Shown in pieces: positions 46,662 to 55,767 of a stretch of 58,873 bases of DNA (the first letter of the stretch is position 1; every line of letters starts with the position of its first letter). Source of the DNA: CAZFZT01 sp964523675 (GTDB lineage: Bacteria > Planctomycetota > Phycisphaerae > Phycisphaerales > SM1A02). The translations under genes were made by a program, and so were the position numbers. The DNA is taken from NCBI GenBank assembly GCA_964523675.1, contig CAZFZT010000011.1, positions 1 to 58,873 on the forward strand, written 5' to 3'. The notes beneath the pieces are model-generated. The model had not been told where the DNA came from. It searched no databases and saw only the letters and a program-made list of their open reading frames with translations.

Positions 46662-47858
46662 ATGCGTGATGCACTCGGTCCAGGAACGATACTCGGCTAC
46701 TGCGCGAATGTGCATCCCGGCCGCTCCCTTGATGAGATCAAGGAGCAACTCATGGCGCACGCGGTGAAGGTGAAAAAGCGCGTCTCGCCGAAGGAGCCGA
46801 TGGGGATGGGCTTGTGGTTTCCCGCGAACGTCGCAGCGGGGCTGGCAGAGAACATTCACGAGGTTCGCGAGCTGCGCAGCTGGCTCGATCGGCAGGGATT
46901 GATGCCGTATACGCTCAACGGCTTCCCCTATGGCGACTTCCACAGCGAGAACGTGAAATACGATGTGTACACGCCGGATTGGGCGTCAACCGAGCGCGGC
47001 GAGTACACGCTTGATCTCGTAGAGATCCTTCACGAGTTGTTGCCGGAAGGTGAGGAGGGATCGATCTCAACGCTGCCATTGGGTTGGGATAATGAGGTTG
47101 CATCGAGTTGGCCGGAGATTCTCGGCCAGGTGTTCGACCATCTGGTCGATCTTTACGAGCGCACAGGCCGGGTGATTCACGTCGACCTGGAGCCGGAGCC
47201 GGGGTGCGAAATCATGCTCACCCAAGGCGCCTTCACTGCCCTGTCGTTGATGGATGCACACGAAAGGGATCAGGAGGCGTTTCGCAGGCACATCCGCATC
47301 TGTCTTGATCTTTGTCATCAGGCGGTGATGTTCGAGAGGCCTTGCGAACTTCTTCTGTGGGCGCGAAAGAGCCCGTTCCGAATCGGCAAGGTCCAGATTT
47401 CAAGCGCGATCCGTGTGCCGTTTGCAGGCAAGAGTGCAGCGGTGCAGTCGCAGATGCGAAAGGAACTGGAGCGTTTCGCCGAAGGGCGGTATCTGCATCA
47501 GACGACGATCGCCGCGGAGGAGGGCGCTCAGTTACGGGCATTCCATGCCGATCTGCCGCACGCGCTCAAAGCGCACTCGCAGCCGGACCTTGAATGGCGC
47601 GTTCATTACCATGTGCCGGTGTTCATGCAGGAGATCGGCTGCCTTGGAACCACGCAGGACCACATCATCGAGTTCCTGCGCGAGCTTTCGCCTGAGGACG
47701 GCATCAAGCACTTCGAGGTCGAGACATACGCGTGGGACGTACTGCCTGAGCCGTGGAGGCCGGACGAACTTGCCGATGGCATTGCGCGCGAGATTGAATG
47801 GGTGAGGCAGATGTACAGCGCGGCGCGGTCGCCGGCATCGGCAGGATCAGGACGGTGA
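46662..47858 (+). CDS. eboE: Metabolite traffic protein EboE-like
   Basis: A 398-residue TIM-barrel protein of the sugar-phosphate isomerase/epimerase type. Marks are GYCANVHPGRSLDEI at the start, GLWFPANVAAGL, NGFPYGDFHSENVKYDVYTPDW (this block is typical of EboE) and HVDLEPEPGC. It has no signal peptide. In other bacteria EboE is needed for moving a precursor to the periplasm, and its reaction is not known. It overlaps the prenyltransferase gene by four bases (GTGA). Confidence 0.85.
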   Translation: MRDALGPGTILGYCANVHPGRSLDEIKEQLMAHAVKVKKRVSPKEPMGMGLWFPANVAAGLAENIHEVRELRSWLDRQGLMPYTLNGFPYGDFHSENVKYDVYTPDWASTERGEYTLDLVEILHELLPEGEEGSISTLPLGWDNEVASSWPEILGQVFDHLVDLYERTGRVIHVDLEPEPGCEIMLTQGAFTALSLMDAHERDQEAFRRHIRICLDLCHQAVMFERPCELLLWARKSPFRIGKVQISSAIRVPFAGKSAAVQSQMRKELERFAEGRYLHQTTIAAEEGAQLRAFHADLPHALKAHSQPDLEWRVHYHVPVFMQEIGCLGTTQDHIIEFLRELSPEDGIKHFEVETYAWDVLPEPWRPDELADGIAREIEWVRQMYSAARSPASAGSGR

Positions 47859-48766
47859 ATGTGCGGGCGTGGGTTGAACTTGCGCGTCTATCCAACGCGC
47901 CGACCATCATCAGCAACGGTCTCGTCGGCGCAGCGCTCGGTTTCGCTAGCGTGATGGAGTTGAATCAGCCGCGCGGCGCAAGCGCGCCATCTGGTCTCGA
48001 CGAGTGGCTTGCGCTTGGCGGAATAATCATTGCAATGCTGCTTCTGTATGCGGGCGGCATGGCGATGAATGATGTGGTTGATGCGGAGATTGATCGCCGC
48101 GAGCGGCCGAACCGGCCGATTCCATCAGGACGGGTTTCACGCAGGGCAGCTGCGATCTTCGTGGCCTGCTCCTTTGCCGCTGCTCTGGCAATCGCGATGT
48201 GTTTTGGTCGACCGCCGTTGCTACTCACGCTTGCGCTGATTGCTTCGGTCGCGGGCTACAACGTGCTGCACAAGCGGTTCGCGCCGGCTTCGCTGCTGAT
48301 GGGGCTGTGTCGCGGCCTTGTTTACATCACCGTCGCCGCAGCAATAACCTGGCCGCTGCACTGGCCGATTGCTGCCCCACTGGCGATCGCTTCGGTCAGT
48401 TATGTCGTTCTTGTCACGCTGATCGCACGAAGTGAGGTGTCGGCCGGCCGCACGTCGCCGATGGTCATGCGTCTGTCATTCTTGCTCGTTCCGGTCGCCC
48501 TCGCTCCCGCACTCTGGATCACCCCTGCGGATTGGACGTTAGCGGTCATCGCCGCATTTGGGATGATCGGATGGCTGGTTCTCTCGCAGAGGCATTTGAT
48601 CGAACAGCTGCCGCGGCCAAAGAGCGCGGTGATGGCCTTCCTCGCCGCGATCTGCCTCGTCGATGGGTATTACCTGGCTCTGCTGGAGCAGCCGGTGATG
48701 ATGGCGGTGGCGTGGATCTGCTTTATCGTCACGGTGCTCGGTTATCGGCGCATCAGCGGAACGTGA
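47855..48766 (+). CDS. eboC: UbiA-like prenyltransferase (EboC-like)
   Basis: A 303-residue membrane protein with about eight helices. The first Asp-rich motif is NDVVDAEIDRRERPNRPIPSG (at about 72-91, cut here to its key part NDVVDAEID). The second motif is less clear. It starts at the GTG that overlaps the EboE stop (GTGA). In the ebo cluster this gene is C; the prenyl acceptor is not known. The family also includes ubiquinone-type enzymes, but the neighbours decide for EboC. Confidence 0.83.
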   Translation: MNVRAWVELARLSNAPTIISNGLVGAALGFASVMELNQPRGASAPSGLDEWLALGGIIIAMLLLYAGGMAMNDVVDAEIDRRERPNRPIPSGRVSRRAAAIFVACSFAAALAIAMCFGRPPLLLTLALIASVAGYNVLHKRFAPASLLMGLCRGLVYITVAAAITWPLHWPIAAPLAIASVSYVVLVTLIARSEVSAGRTSPMVMRLSFLLVPVALAPALWITPADWTLAVIAAFGMIGWLVLSQRHLIEQLPRPKSAVMAFLAAICLVDGYYLALLEQPVMMAVAWICFIVTVLGYRRISGT

Positions 48767-48817
48767 AGGTCTGCCTGTGAATCACCCTGGCCAAGCCGGG
48801 GCTATATTGAGCGCATC

Positions 48818-50209
48818 GTGCAACACGTGGCCGTAATCAATGTGGTTGGCTTGACGCCGTCGCTCATCGGTGAGCACACGCCGCACCTACGCGCGTGGTG
48901 TGAGGAGTGCGAGTCGCGCACGCTCAAACCCGCGCTGCCTGCTGTGACCACAACGGTGCAGTCATCGATGCTCACCGGCCGGCCGCCGGGCGGCGCTGAA
49001 GGTCACGGCGTTGTCGGCAACGGCTGGTTCAATCGCGAGTACAACGAGGTCCACTTCTGGAAGCAGTCGAACGCGCTCGTGCATGGCGAGAAGGTGTGGG
49101 AGACGGCGAAGAAGCGCGATCCTTCCGGAGCATTCACCTGCGCCAACATGTTCTGGTGGTACAACATGTATTCGTCCGTGGACTTTTCCGTCACGCCCCG
49201 CCCGATCTACAAGGCGGACGGCCGCAAGATTCCCGATGTCTACTCTAATCCGCCGGCACTTCGAGACGTTCTGCAGGAGCGGCTCGGCCGGTTCCCGCTG
49301 TTCAATTTCTGGGGGCCTATGGCGGGCATTGCATCGAGCGAGTGGATTGCGCAGGCGACGAAAATCGTCATTGAAAAACACGATCCGACGCTGACGCTGG
49401 TGTACCTGCCGCACTTGGATTATGACCTGCAGCGGTTCGGACCCCAGAGCGAGCAAGCACAAGATGCTGCCGCGGAAATCGATCAAGTGGTGGGTGATTT
49501 GATCGGCTTTCTCAAATCGCGCGGCCGGCGCATCATCGTCGTGAGTGAGTACGGCATTGAACCAGTGACCGATTCGGTGCATGTAAATCGCCTGCTGCGC
49601 GAGGAGGGTGCGATTCGAGTGCGCGAGGAGCAGGGGCTGGAACTGCTCGACGCCGGTGCAAGCGATGCGTTTGCCGTGGCGGACCATCAGATCGCGCATG
49701 TGTATGTTCGCGATCCTCAAAGGATCATTCGGTATGCCGGGTTCCTGCGAAACGCCGACGGCGTGGAACGCGCGCTGACACGTGAAGAGCAGCGCGGCTG
49801 GGGCATTGATCATGAGCGGGCCGGCGATATCGTACTCATCGCGGAGCGCGGCAGGTGGTTCAGTTACGACTACTGGCTCGATGACGCCAAGGCGCCGGAT
49901 TTCGCGCGCACCGTCGATATTCACCGCAAACCGGGCTACGACCCGCTCGAACTGTTTATCGATCCTGCGATTCGCGCGCCGAAACTCAAACTCGCAGCGA
50001 AGATCGCGCGGATGAAGGCCGGCTTTCGCACGCTCATGAACGTCGTCCCGCTGGACACGCGGCTGGTGCGCGGCTCGCACGGCCGCACCGAAAATCCGCG
50101 TGAACTTTCGCCGGTCATCATCAGCGAACATCCGATTACCGTGCCCGGCGCGGAACTGCCATGCACGGCGGTGCGCGATGTGATCCTCGACGCGCTCTTC
50201 ACCAAATGA
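48818..50209 (+). CDS. eboF: Nucleotide pyrophosphatase/phosphodiesterase-like protein (EboF-like)
   Basis: A 463-residue alkaline phosphatase-superfamily enzyme. The catalytic Thr lies in PAVTTTVQSSMLTG (about 41-54), with metal ligands likely in YLPHLDYDLQRFGP and VVSEYGIEPV. Two Asp-His sites of NPP enzymes seem present. No signal peptide is visible, so it is cytosolic or unconventionally placed. Start GTG 48818. It ends the four-gene ebo-like run; the ClC gene starts 93 bases later. Confidence 0.83.
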   Translation: MQHVAVINVVGLTPSLIGEHTPHLRAWCEECESRTLKPALPAVTTTVQSSMLTGRPPGGAEGHGVVGNGWFNREYNEVHFWKQSNALVHGEKVWETAKKRDPSGAFTCANMFWWYNMYSSVDFSVTPRPIYKADGRKIPDVYSNPPALRDVLQERLGRFPLFNFWGPMAGIASSEWIAQATKIVIEKHDPTLTLVYLPHLDYDLQRFGPQSEQAQDAAAEIDQVVGDLIGFLKSRGRRIIVVSEYGIEPVTDSVHVNRLLREEGAIRVREEQGLELLDAGASDAFAVADHQIAHVYVRDPQRIIRYAGFLRNADGVERALTREEQRGWGIDHERAGDIVLIAERGRWFSYDYWLDDAKAPDFARTVDIHRKPGYDPLELFIDPAIRAPKLKLAAKIARMKAGFRTLMNVVPLDTRLVRGSHGRTENPRELSPVIISEHPITVPGAELPCTAVRDVILDALFTK

Positions 50210-50326
50210 CGTGCGTATGGCCCTCATGCGGTAACTGCACGGTCAAGCCGGCCTCCTGCGTAGTGCCACCTGTTATGCTCCAGTTGTCAACGAATCGACC
50301 GGGTGATGTCGATACACTGCCCTGCT

Positions 50327-52141
50327 ATGCGCCGCTCACCGCTGCGACAACTTCGTGTGATTACGGCCAAGCTCGGCTTTGAGCGCGATTGGAACCTGAT
50401 CATCGTGGCGGCCGGGATCGGTATCGTGATGGGAGTCGCAGCGCTGGCGTTCATCACGCCGCTTCAGATGATCGAGCATTGGTCCGAGGACGCGGATCGC
50501 GGGCTGCTCATATGGCTCGTGCCGCTGTCGCCGGTGATTGGCGCGTTTCTCACCGGCGTTGTACTCCACATCGGCCGTCGCGAAAAGATGGGTCCGGGCG
50601 TCTCCACCGTGATGTACGCCATTCACCGGCTCAAGTCGCAGATTCACTTCAAGACAGGTATTCGAAAGTGGATTGCATCGACGTTCACGATCGGCTCCGG
50701 CGGCTCGGCCGGAGCTGAAGGGCCGATCGTCACCATCGGCGCTGCGATCGGATCAAGTATTGCGCGGCTGCTCGGTTCGAACCCACAGAACACCGCGACG
50801 CTTCTCGGGTGCGGCGCTGCTGCCGGCATCGCTTCGGTGTTCAACGCGCCCTTTGCGGGGATCTTCTTCGTGATGGAGATTCTCCTGCGCGACTTCTCTC
50901 TTAAGACATTCACACCGATCGTGATCTCGGCTGTCATGTCCTCGGTGGTGACCTCCGCGACACTGGCGTACGTCGGTCTACCTGCCGGAGATGCCATCTT
51001 CGCACTGCGCGAAGGATTCGATGTTGGCGCCTTCTCCGCCGTTGAGATTCCAAATTACATCGTGCTCGGATTCGTCTGCGCGCTTACTGCCGTTGCGCTT
51101 ATTCGACTGCTCAGGTTTACTGAAACTGTATTCGGCGGCTTGCGCGTGCATCCAATCGTTCGGCCGGTCATCGGCGCTGCGATGCTCGGCGTACTGGGCC
51201 TCGGCTTTATAGTGATCAGTGATTCACACGTCCCTGCCTTCTATGCCAACGGCTATCCAGTGACGCAACAGTTACTGGATCCGTCGTACTACTTCGATGA
51301 TGCGGACCAGCTGCGGCCGATTGGCTCACTCTTCACGTTTCTGGTTGCCCTTGCGATCCTGAAGATCATCGCGACGTGCCTGACGATCGGTTCTGGCGGA
51401 TCGGGCGGGCTCTTCGCGCCTTCGCTGCTGATCGGCGCGGCCGTCGGCGGCGCGTTTGGTTACATGGTCAACTCTCTTGCATGGTTCCCTTCGGCCAGTC
51501 CTGCACACTACGCGCTCGTCGGCATGGCCGCCGTTATTGCTGCGACCGTTCATGCTCCGCTCACCGCCATCCTGCTCGTTTATGAAATCACAAGAAGTTA
51601 TGAGATCATGTTGCCGCTGATGCTCGCGGCTGTGATCAGCACACTTGTCGCGAGATTCATGTTCCGGGAGAGCATCTACACGTACAAGCTGACGGCCATG
51701 GGCGTGCGTGTGGGTGCGATGAGCGATCTGACAATTCTTCGCCGGATGACGGTGCGTGATGTGCCGCTGGCGTCACCTGTGTTCGTGCGCGAGCATGACA
51801 CCGCCCAACATCTGCTCGATCTCGCCGAGCGGCATGCAGCCACGGATTTCATCGTTGTTGATGAGCATGATTCATACATCGGTCTGGTAACGAGTGAAGA
51901 CCTGCGCGCCGCACTGGTGTATCGTGAAGCCATCCCGCTTCTGCAGGTGAGTGAACTGACGCGAAGCGACCTGCCAGCGGTCTCGCGCGACGAGACATTG
52001 GATGTTGTGCTTGATCACTTCACACGGCATGATGCACAGGCGCTTGCCGTCGTTGATGAGCATGCGCAAAGCGGTGTGATTGGACTTGTCACCCGTTCGC
52101 GCTTGCTGAGCAAATACCATCTCGTGCTGAGCCGTTCATAG
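50327..52141 (+). CDS. ClC-type chloride channel or antiporter with two CBS domains
   Basis: A 604-residue membrane protein (612 from the ATG at 50303). Family motifs: the selectivity-filter region GPGVST, GSGGSAGAEGP (gating Glu present, the usual Arg replaced by Ala) and GSGGSGGLFAPSLLIG. Two CBS domains follow from about 450 to the end (LTILRRMTVRDVPLAS and the second near VVDEHAQSGVIGLV), where nucleotide binding might regulate it. Whether it is a channel or a proton antiporter is not decided. It lies two bases ahead of rnpA. Confidence 0.9.
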   Translation: MRRSPLRQLRVITAKLGFERDWNLIIVAAGIGIVMGVAALAFITPLQMIEHWSEDADRGLLIWLVPLSPVIGAFLTGVVLHIGRREKMGPGVSTVMYAIHRLKSQIHFKTGIRKWIASTFTIGSGGSAGAEGPIVTIGAAIGSSIARLLGSNPQNTATLLGCGAAAGIASVFNAPFAGIFFVMEILLRDFSLKTFTPIVISAVMSSVVTSATLAYVGLPAGDAIFALREGFDVGAFSAVEIPNYIVLGFVCALTAVALIRLLRFTETVFGGLRVHPIVRPVIGAAMLGVLGLGFIVISDSHVPAFYANGYPVTQQLLDPSYYFDDADQLRPIGSLFTFLVALAILKIIATCLTIGSGGSGGLFAPSLLIGAAVGGAFGYMVNSLAWFPSASPAHYALVGMAAVIAATVHAPLTAILLVYEITRSYEIMLPLMLAAVISTLVARFMFRESIYTYKLTAMGVRVGAMSDLTILRRMTVRDVPLASPVFVREHDTAQHLLDLAERHAATDFIVVDEHDSYIGLVTSEDLRAALVYREAIPLLQVSELTRSDLPAVSRDETLDVVLDHFTRHDAQALAVVDEHAQSGVIGLVTRSRLLSKYHLVLSRS

Positions 52142-52143
52142 AC

Positions 52144-52533
52144 ATGAGTGATGAAACGAAACGGCTGACGCTCCGAACGGATCAGCGCATTGGGCGCAAA
52201 GCGGACTTCGACGCGCTCTATCAAGCCAATACCCGTCGAATCGCCGGGCCACTGCTCATCTACGCACGTCCAAACGGACTGGAGTTCTCTCGACTGGGCA
52301 TGGCGGTGTCACGGCGCGTCGGCAACGCCGTCTCTCGGAATGCGATCCGGCGGCGTGTGCGTGAAGCGTTTCGGACCGGCCAGCATGATCTGCCGCCGGG
52401 CTATGATTTCGTAGTCAGCGTACGGCCACACGAGCTCATGAAGACTCAGGACTATCGCACGCTCCTGCTTGAAGCCGCAGTTGCACTGGATCAGCGATGG
52501 AAACGCAAAACGGCACAAGATCGGTTGGAATAG
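52144..52533 (+). CDS. rnpA: Ribonuclease P protein component
   Basis: Protein subunit of RNase P, 129 residues. The RNR motif is RNAIRRRVREAFR (about residues 62-74) and the N-terminal LRTDQRIGRKADFDALY and FVVSVRP segments fit the family. The upstream neighbour is the ClC gene, not rpmH, so the classical rpmH-rnpA-yidD-yidC order is broken on the left. It overlaps yidD by 37 bases. Confidence 0.92.
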   Translation: MSDETKRLTLRTDQRIGRKADFDALYQANTRRIAGPLLIYARPNGLEFSRLGMAVSRRVGNAVSRNAIRRRVREAFRTGQHDLPPGYDFVVSVRPHELMKTQDYRTLLLEAAVALDQRWKRKTAQDRLE

Positions 52534-52778
52534 CAGCTCGAGGACTCATTGCGGTAGTGCGTGCCTATCAGGGAACGCTCGGCATGCTCCTCGGTGGCCA
52601 TTGCCGCTTTTATCCATCCTGCTCAGCGTATTCCATTGAGGCGCTACGCCTGCACGGCGCGATGTACGGCTCATGGCTGACGATCCGTCGCATCATGCGA
52701 TGTCATCCGCTTGGAGGCGCAGGATACGATCCGGTGCCGGAACGCCCGAAGTCGGAGTGTTCATCGGCTGGTCATTGA
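52497..52778 (+). CDS. yidD: Membrane protein insertion efficiency factor
   Basis: A 93-residue YidD homologue, which helps YidC insert membrane proteins. The signature HCRFYPSCSAYSIEAL with the Cys and the later RCHPLGGAGYDPVP are complete. The frame begins inside rnpA (37-base overlap), the usual arrangement. No yidC follows here; the next gene is on the other strand. Confidence 0.92.
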   Translation: METQNGTRSVGIAARGLIAVVRAYQGTLGMLLGGHCRFYPSCSAYSIEALRLHGAMYGSWLTIRRIMRCHPLGGAGYDPVPERPKSECSSAGH

Positions 52779-52807
52779 AGCATCCATCCGGGAGTGCATT
52801 GCTTCAA
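52775..52807. terminator. Possible hairpin after yidD
   Basis: TTGAAGC (52775-52781) and GCTTCAA (52801-52807) can pair between two convergent genes; the loop is 19 bases. A weak terminator is possible. Confidence 0.3.
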
Positions 52808-52813
52808 AAGCAC

Positions 52814-54190
52814 TCAACCGGCATTGACTTCTGATTGCTGACTGCGACTTTCCAGCTGGTTCGCTCGAATCTCGGGCTTCTGCGCCAGGTGATCGATCAG
52901 CCAGTCAACGGAGGCGTTCACCATCAGTTCAAGACTAATCGGGTCATTGAACATGCGGTTACAATCCGGGATGACGAGCAATCGATGAACTGCGCCAAGG
53001 CGTTGATTGAGCGCTTCAACTGATGGTTCGATCGCTCGATCCCGCTCGCCGTGAATGATGAGCGTAGGGGCGTGAACTTCGGTCGCATACTCGATCTCGC
53101 CTCCGCAAATCGGGCCGCGCACGACGAGCGCTCGGACCAGCGGCTCCTTCGTTGCGTAGTACAGGGCGACTTTCGCGCCGGAGCCGGCGCCATTCACGCC
53201 CACGCGATTCTCATCAACCTCCGCAAGCTTCGCGATTTCATGAAAGGCAACATCAAGGTCTTCGACCATCTGCGCATCGGTGGCGTCTTCTGTTGACCCC
53301 TCTGACCGGCCATGGCCAGTAAAGTCGAGCCGAGCCCCGATACAGCCGCGTTTGGCTAGTCGCCGGCTGATCGGCATCGAACGTTCGCTCCTGGCGCTGC
53401 TCTCGAAGCCATGCGAAAAGACCACGGCAGGATACGGGCCACTGCCACGCGTCATTCCCGGCGGCAGATCAACCTCGCAGGACAGCGTCATGCCGCGCGT
53501 ATTCGGAAATCGCATCGTGATCGTCTTCACCTGGTGTGCGAGCTGCGGCCGCATCTTTGCCCATCGGCGCAGGTCATCGAACATCATCTCTTCAGAGATC
53601 TCGGTGAACTCTTCATAGAGACTGGCGATTCCTTTGAAACGACTCGGTTGTCGTGGGACGATGACGAGATCCGCCATGTCGTTAAGCGGCCATGTCGCCT
53701 TTGAATCACCGCCGGGGGCGGCTGCGATGACCTTCTTCGCGCCTCGATCGCGCATCGCGGCGATCGCGCCAAGCATCCGGGCCCCCACTGAAACGCCCTG
53801 ACTGACAATGATGACCGTACGGCCGCGCACATCGAGCTCAGGCAGAATGTCACGAACGCGATCGCGCGTTTTTTGCAGGAAACGGAAGGCCTCGCGTGCC
53901 GGATCGATGAGTTTCTGCATCGTCACATGGTGCCAGCGCGCGGTCGTCTGAATCATGGAGATGCGGCCGTGCTCGTCAACCGCGCCAACGACATATCCAG
54001 GCGATCCCGGAGCGGTGAGTCGCTCCAGAAGCAGGACATCGACAGGCGCGCCAAGCCGTTGAGCAATGACTTCTGCCAACGGAATCCCGCCCGGCGCGAT
54101 GCCGAGTACGATCGGGTTCTCCGGCTTCAGAAAATCAAGCGTGCTCGCCAGCTCCTCTGCGGCGTGCCTGCGATTGCGATAGAGCGCCAT
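52814..54190 (-). CDS. Phosphoribosyltransferase-like / hydrolase fusion, likely catalytically degenerate
   Basis: A 458-residue two-domain protein. Residues about 1-210 align with type I phosphoribosyltransferases, but the PRPP loop, normally close to DDGxATGAT, reads VSQGVSVGAR (129-138), with both Asp lost. Residues about 225-440 are a dienelactone hydrolase-like alpha/beta fold: the nucleophile elbow reads GAGSGA (334-339) where related proteins read GASxGA, and the usual His near the end (as in ATHLF) is replaced, PDCNRMF (408-414). The acidic residue in HGERD (380-384) is kept. Fold clear, activity doubtful. The C-terminal ESRSQQSEVNAG comes from an oligorepeat. Confidence 0.78.
   Translation of the reverse strand: MALYRNRRHAAEELASTLDFLKPENPIVLGIAPGGIPLAEVIAQRLGAPVDVLLLERLTAPGSPGYVVGAVDEHGRISMIQTTARWHHVTMQKLIDPAREAFRFLQKTRDRVRDILPELDVRGRTVIIVSQGVSVGARMLGAIAAMRDRGAKKVIAAAPGGDSKATWPLNDMADLVIVPRQPSRFKGIASLYEEFTEISEEMMFDDLRRWAKMRPQLAHQVKTITMRFPNTRGMTLSCEVDLPPGMTRGSGPYPAVVFSHGFESSARSERSMPISRRLAKRGCIGARLDFTGHGRSEGSTEDATDAQMVEDLDVAFHEIAKLAEVDENRVGVNGAGSGAKVALYYATKEPLVRALVVRGPICGGEIEYATEVHAPTLIIHGERDRAIEPSVEALNQRLGAVHRLLVIPDCNRMFNDPISLELMVNASVDWLIDHLAQKPEIRANQLESRSQQSEVNAG
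52825..52853. repeat. Oligorepeat at the 3' end of the fusion gene
   Basis: TGACTTCTGATTGCTGACTG and neighbours, variants of CTGACTTCTGA, encode the last residues of the fusion protein. Confidence 0.5.
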
Positions 54191-54302
54191 GAGTGGCCTC
54201 CCTTCATCATCATCTTATAGGGGATGTTGCTTTAGGGGTTTCGCGAGAAATGCGCTTGCTCCAAGGCGATCCTTGCGCTGCGTGGCAAAGTCGAAACCGT
54301 AC

Positions 54303-54851
54303 TCACTTGTCACTCGACGCCGCGTCCTGATCTCCTGCCAACCGCAGACACCATGCGGGACCGGAGATCGTGCGACCGTCCAATGTGGCTTTGAGCATGC
54401 CCGGCCAGAACGCCGGCCGAACATCGTCGATGCGGTCCCATGGGATGCTAATCCGCCGGGCGCCAAACGAAGAGAACAGGACGAACGGTGCGATATGGAG
54501 ATGCCGCTCATCCACCGTGATGCGCAGCGCGTTGTTGAACCGCGCCAATCCGCCGAACGAGAAGCTCTGCATGGACCGCGACACCGCCCCTTCAAGAACG
54601 GGTTGCTCGGGGTACTGTCGCTGCAATGGAATCCACATCAGCCGCGTCACGAGAAACAAGGCCGCTGAGCTTGATCCGATCACCACCGCAACGACCAAAA
54701 CCATGCTTCGAGGTGACGCCCCCGCCGCGAACATGATCACGAGGATGATGGAAAGTTCAAATCCGAAGAGGACTCCAACGGCCAGTAAGACCATCCGGTC
54801 GAAGCCATCAGATTGTTCGTCCTGTGGAGCTTGTCTTTGTAGCGTATCCAT
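54303..54851 (-). CDS. Hypothetical membrane protein
   Basis: A 182-residue protein: two membrane helices at about 20-70 (MVLLAVGVLFGFELSIILVI, then VLVVAVVIGSSSAALFLV), then a soluble C-terminal domain of about 90 residues (LHIAPFVLFSSFGARRISIPW) that resembles the small membrane-linked PH-like domain pattern, though I cannot confirm it. It lies 112 bases upstream of the fusion gene on the same strand. Confidence 0.65.
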   Translation of the reverse strand: MDTLQRQAPQDEQSDGFDRMVLLAVGVLFGFELSIILVIMFAAGASPRSMVLVVAVVIGSSSAALFLVTRLMWIPLQRQYPEQPVLEGAVSRSMQSFSFGGLARFNNALRITVDERHLHIAPFVLFSSFGARRISIPWDRIDDVRPAFWPGMLKATLDGRTISGPAWCLRLAGDQDAASSDK

Positions 54852-54984
54852 GAGCTGTCCGCCGATGACAGGAAGTATGGATCATCGTAGTGAGGCCACC
54901 TGCAGCAAGCGCGAAGTCCGGGCGGCATGCCGGTTCTTTTGAACCGGTCACCTAAGCGGCTGCGAGTGCGTCTATCATCTGTGA

Positions 54985-55767
54985 ATGGCCTCCGAATCCG
55001 CACTCATCGCAATCAGTGTCGGCAATACACGAACTCAGATTGGCAGGTTTGAGGATCGTTCGCTGGAACACACTGAACGCATCGCCAATGCTGACCTTCC
55101 TCAGATTGTGGAAGTCATTTTACGGGAGTGGCGGCGAATCGCCGAGCAACCGCGGGCAGCCATTGCCTTGGCGTCCGTGAACGAACCGCTGGCCAAACGA
55201 TTGCACTCCACCATTGAGGATCAAGCGGGCGTCGAGGTGTACCGCGTGGGCGACGATCTTCCCGTGCCCATCGGTCAACAACTTGATCCCGAGACGCTTA
55301 CGGGCCTTGACCGGCTGCTCAATGCAGCCGCGGCCTTCGAAACACTCAAGCAGGCCTGCATCATCGTTGATGCCGGGACCGCGGTGACCGTCGATTTCGT
55401 TGATGGCGAAGGCACTTTCCATGGTGGCGCGATCGCGCCCGGTGCTCGCATGCAACTCCATGCACTGCATGAGAACACCGACGCGCTGCCCGAAGTCGAG
55501 TTTCAACCGCCGCAGCGCGATGAGGCCTTCGGTCGATCGACATCCCAAGCGATGCTGCAGGGAGTCTTCTACGGGATTCGCGGCATGGTATGGCGACTGG
55601 CGGAACAGTATGCACAACGTTATGGTGCATTTCCGACCATCATTGCAACCGGCGGCGATGCGCAGGTACTTTTTTATGACGATGAACTCATCGACCGGAT
55701 CGTTCCTGATCTGACGTTAATGGGCATCGCAGCAGCCGCGCGCCATGCGCTGGCCGCGAGCGAATGA
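54985..55767 (+). CDS. coaX: Type III pantothenate kinase
   Basis: A cytosolic enzyme of coenzyme A synthesis, 260 residues. The family blocks are present: GLDR in place of GADR, VDAGTAVTVDFVD, GGAIAPG and ATGGDA near the end. At the start, however, the usual DxGNT reads AISVGNTRTQIG: Ser11 takes the place of the Asp which, in the ASKHA fold, coordinates the ATP phosphate metal. Function is therefore probable but not sure. The MnmE-like gene begins directly after the stop. Confidence 0.85.
   Translation: MASESALIAISVGNTRTQIGRFEDRSLEHTERIANADLPQIVEVILREWRRIAEQPRAAIALASVNEPLAKRLHSTIEDQAGVEVYRVGDDLPVPIGQQLDPETLTGLDRLLNAAAAFETLKQACIIVDAGTAVTVDFVDGEGTFHGGAIAPGARMQLHALHENTDALPEVEFQPPQRDEAFGRSTSQAMLQGVFYGIRGMVWRLAEQYAQRYGAFPTIIATGGDAQVLFYDDELIDRIVPDLTLMGIAAAARHALAASE

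Noticed and set aside
48962..50227. 421-codon minus-strand frame
   Set aside because: Antisense to the EboF-like gene; no start signal, and the plus strand carries the NPP motifs.
52144..52778. Chromosome origin next to rnpA-yidD
   Set aside because: No DnaA boxes (TTATCCACA) or AT-rich stretch and no rpmH, dnaA or yidC nearby.
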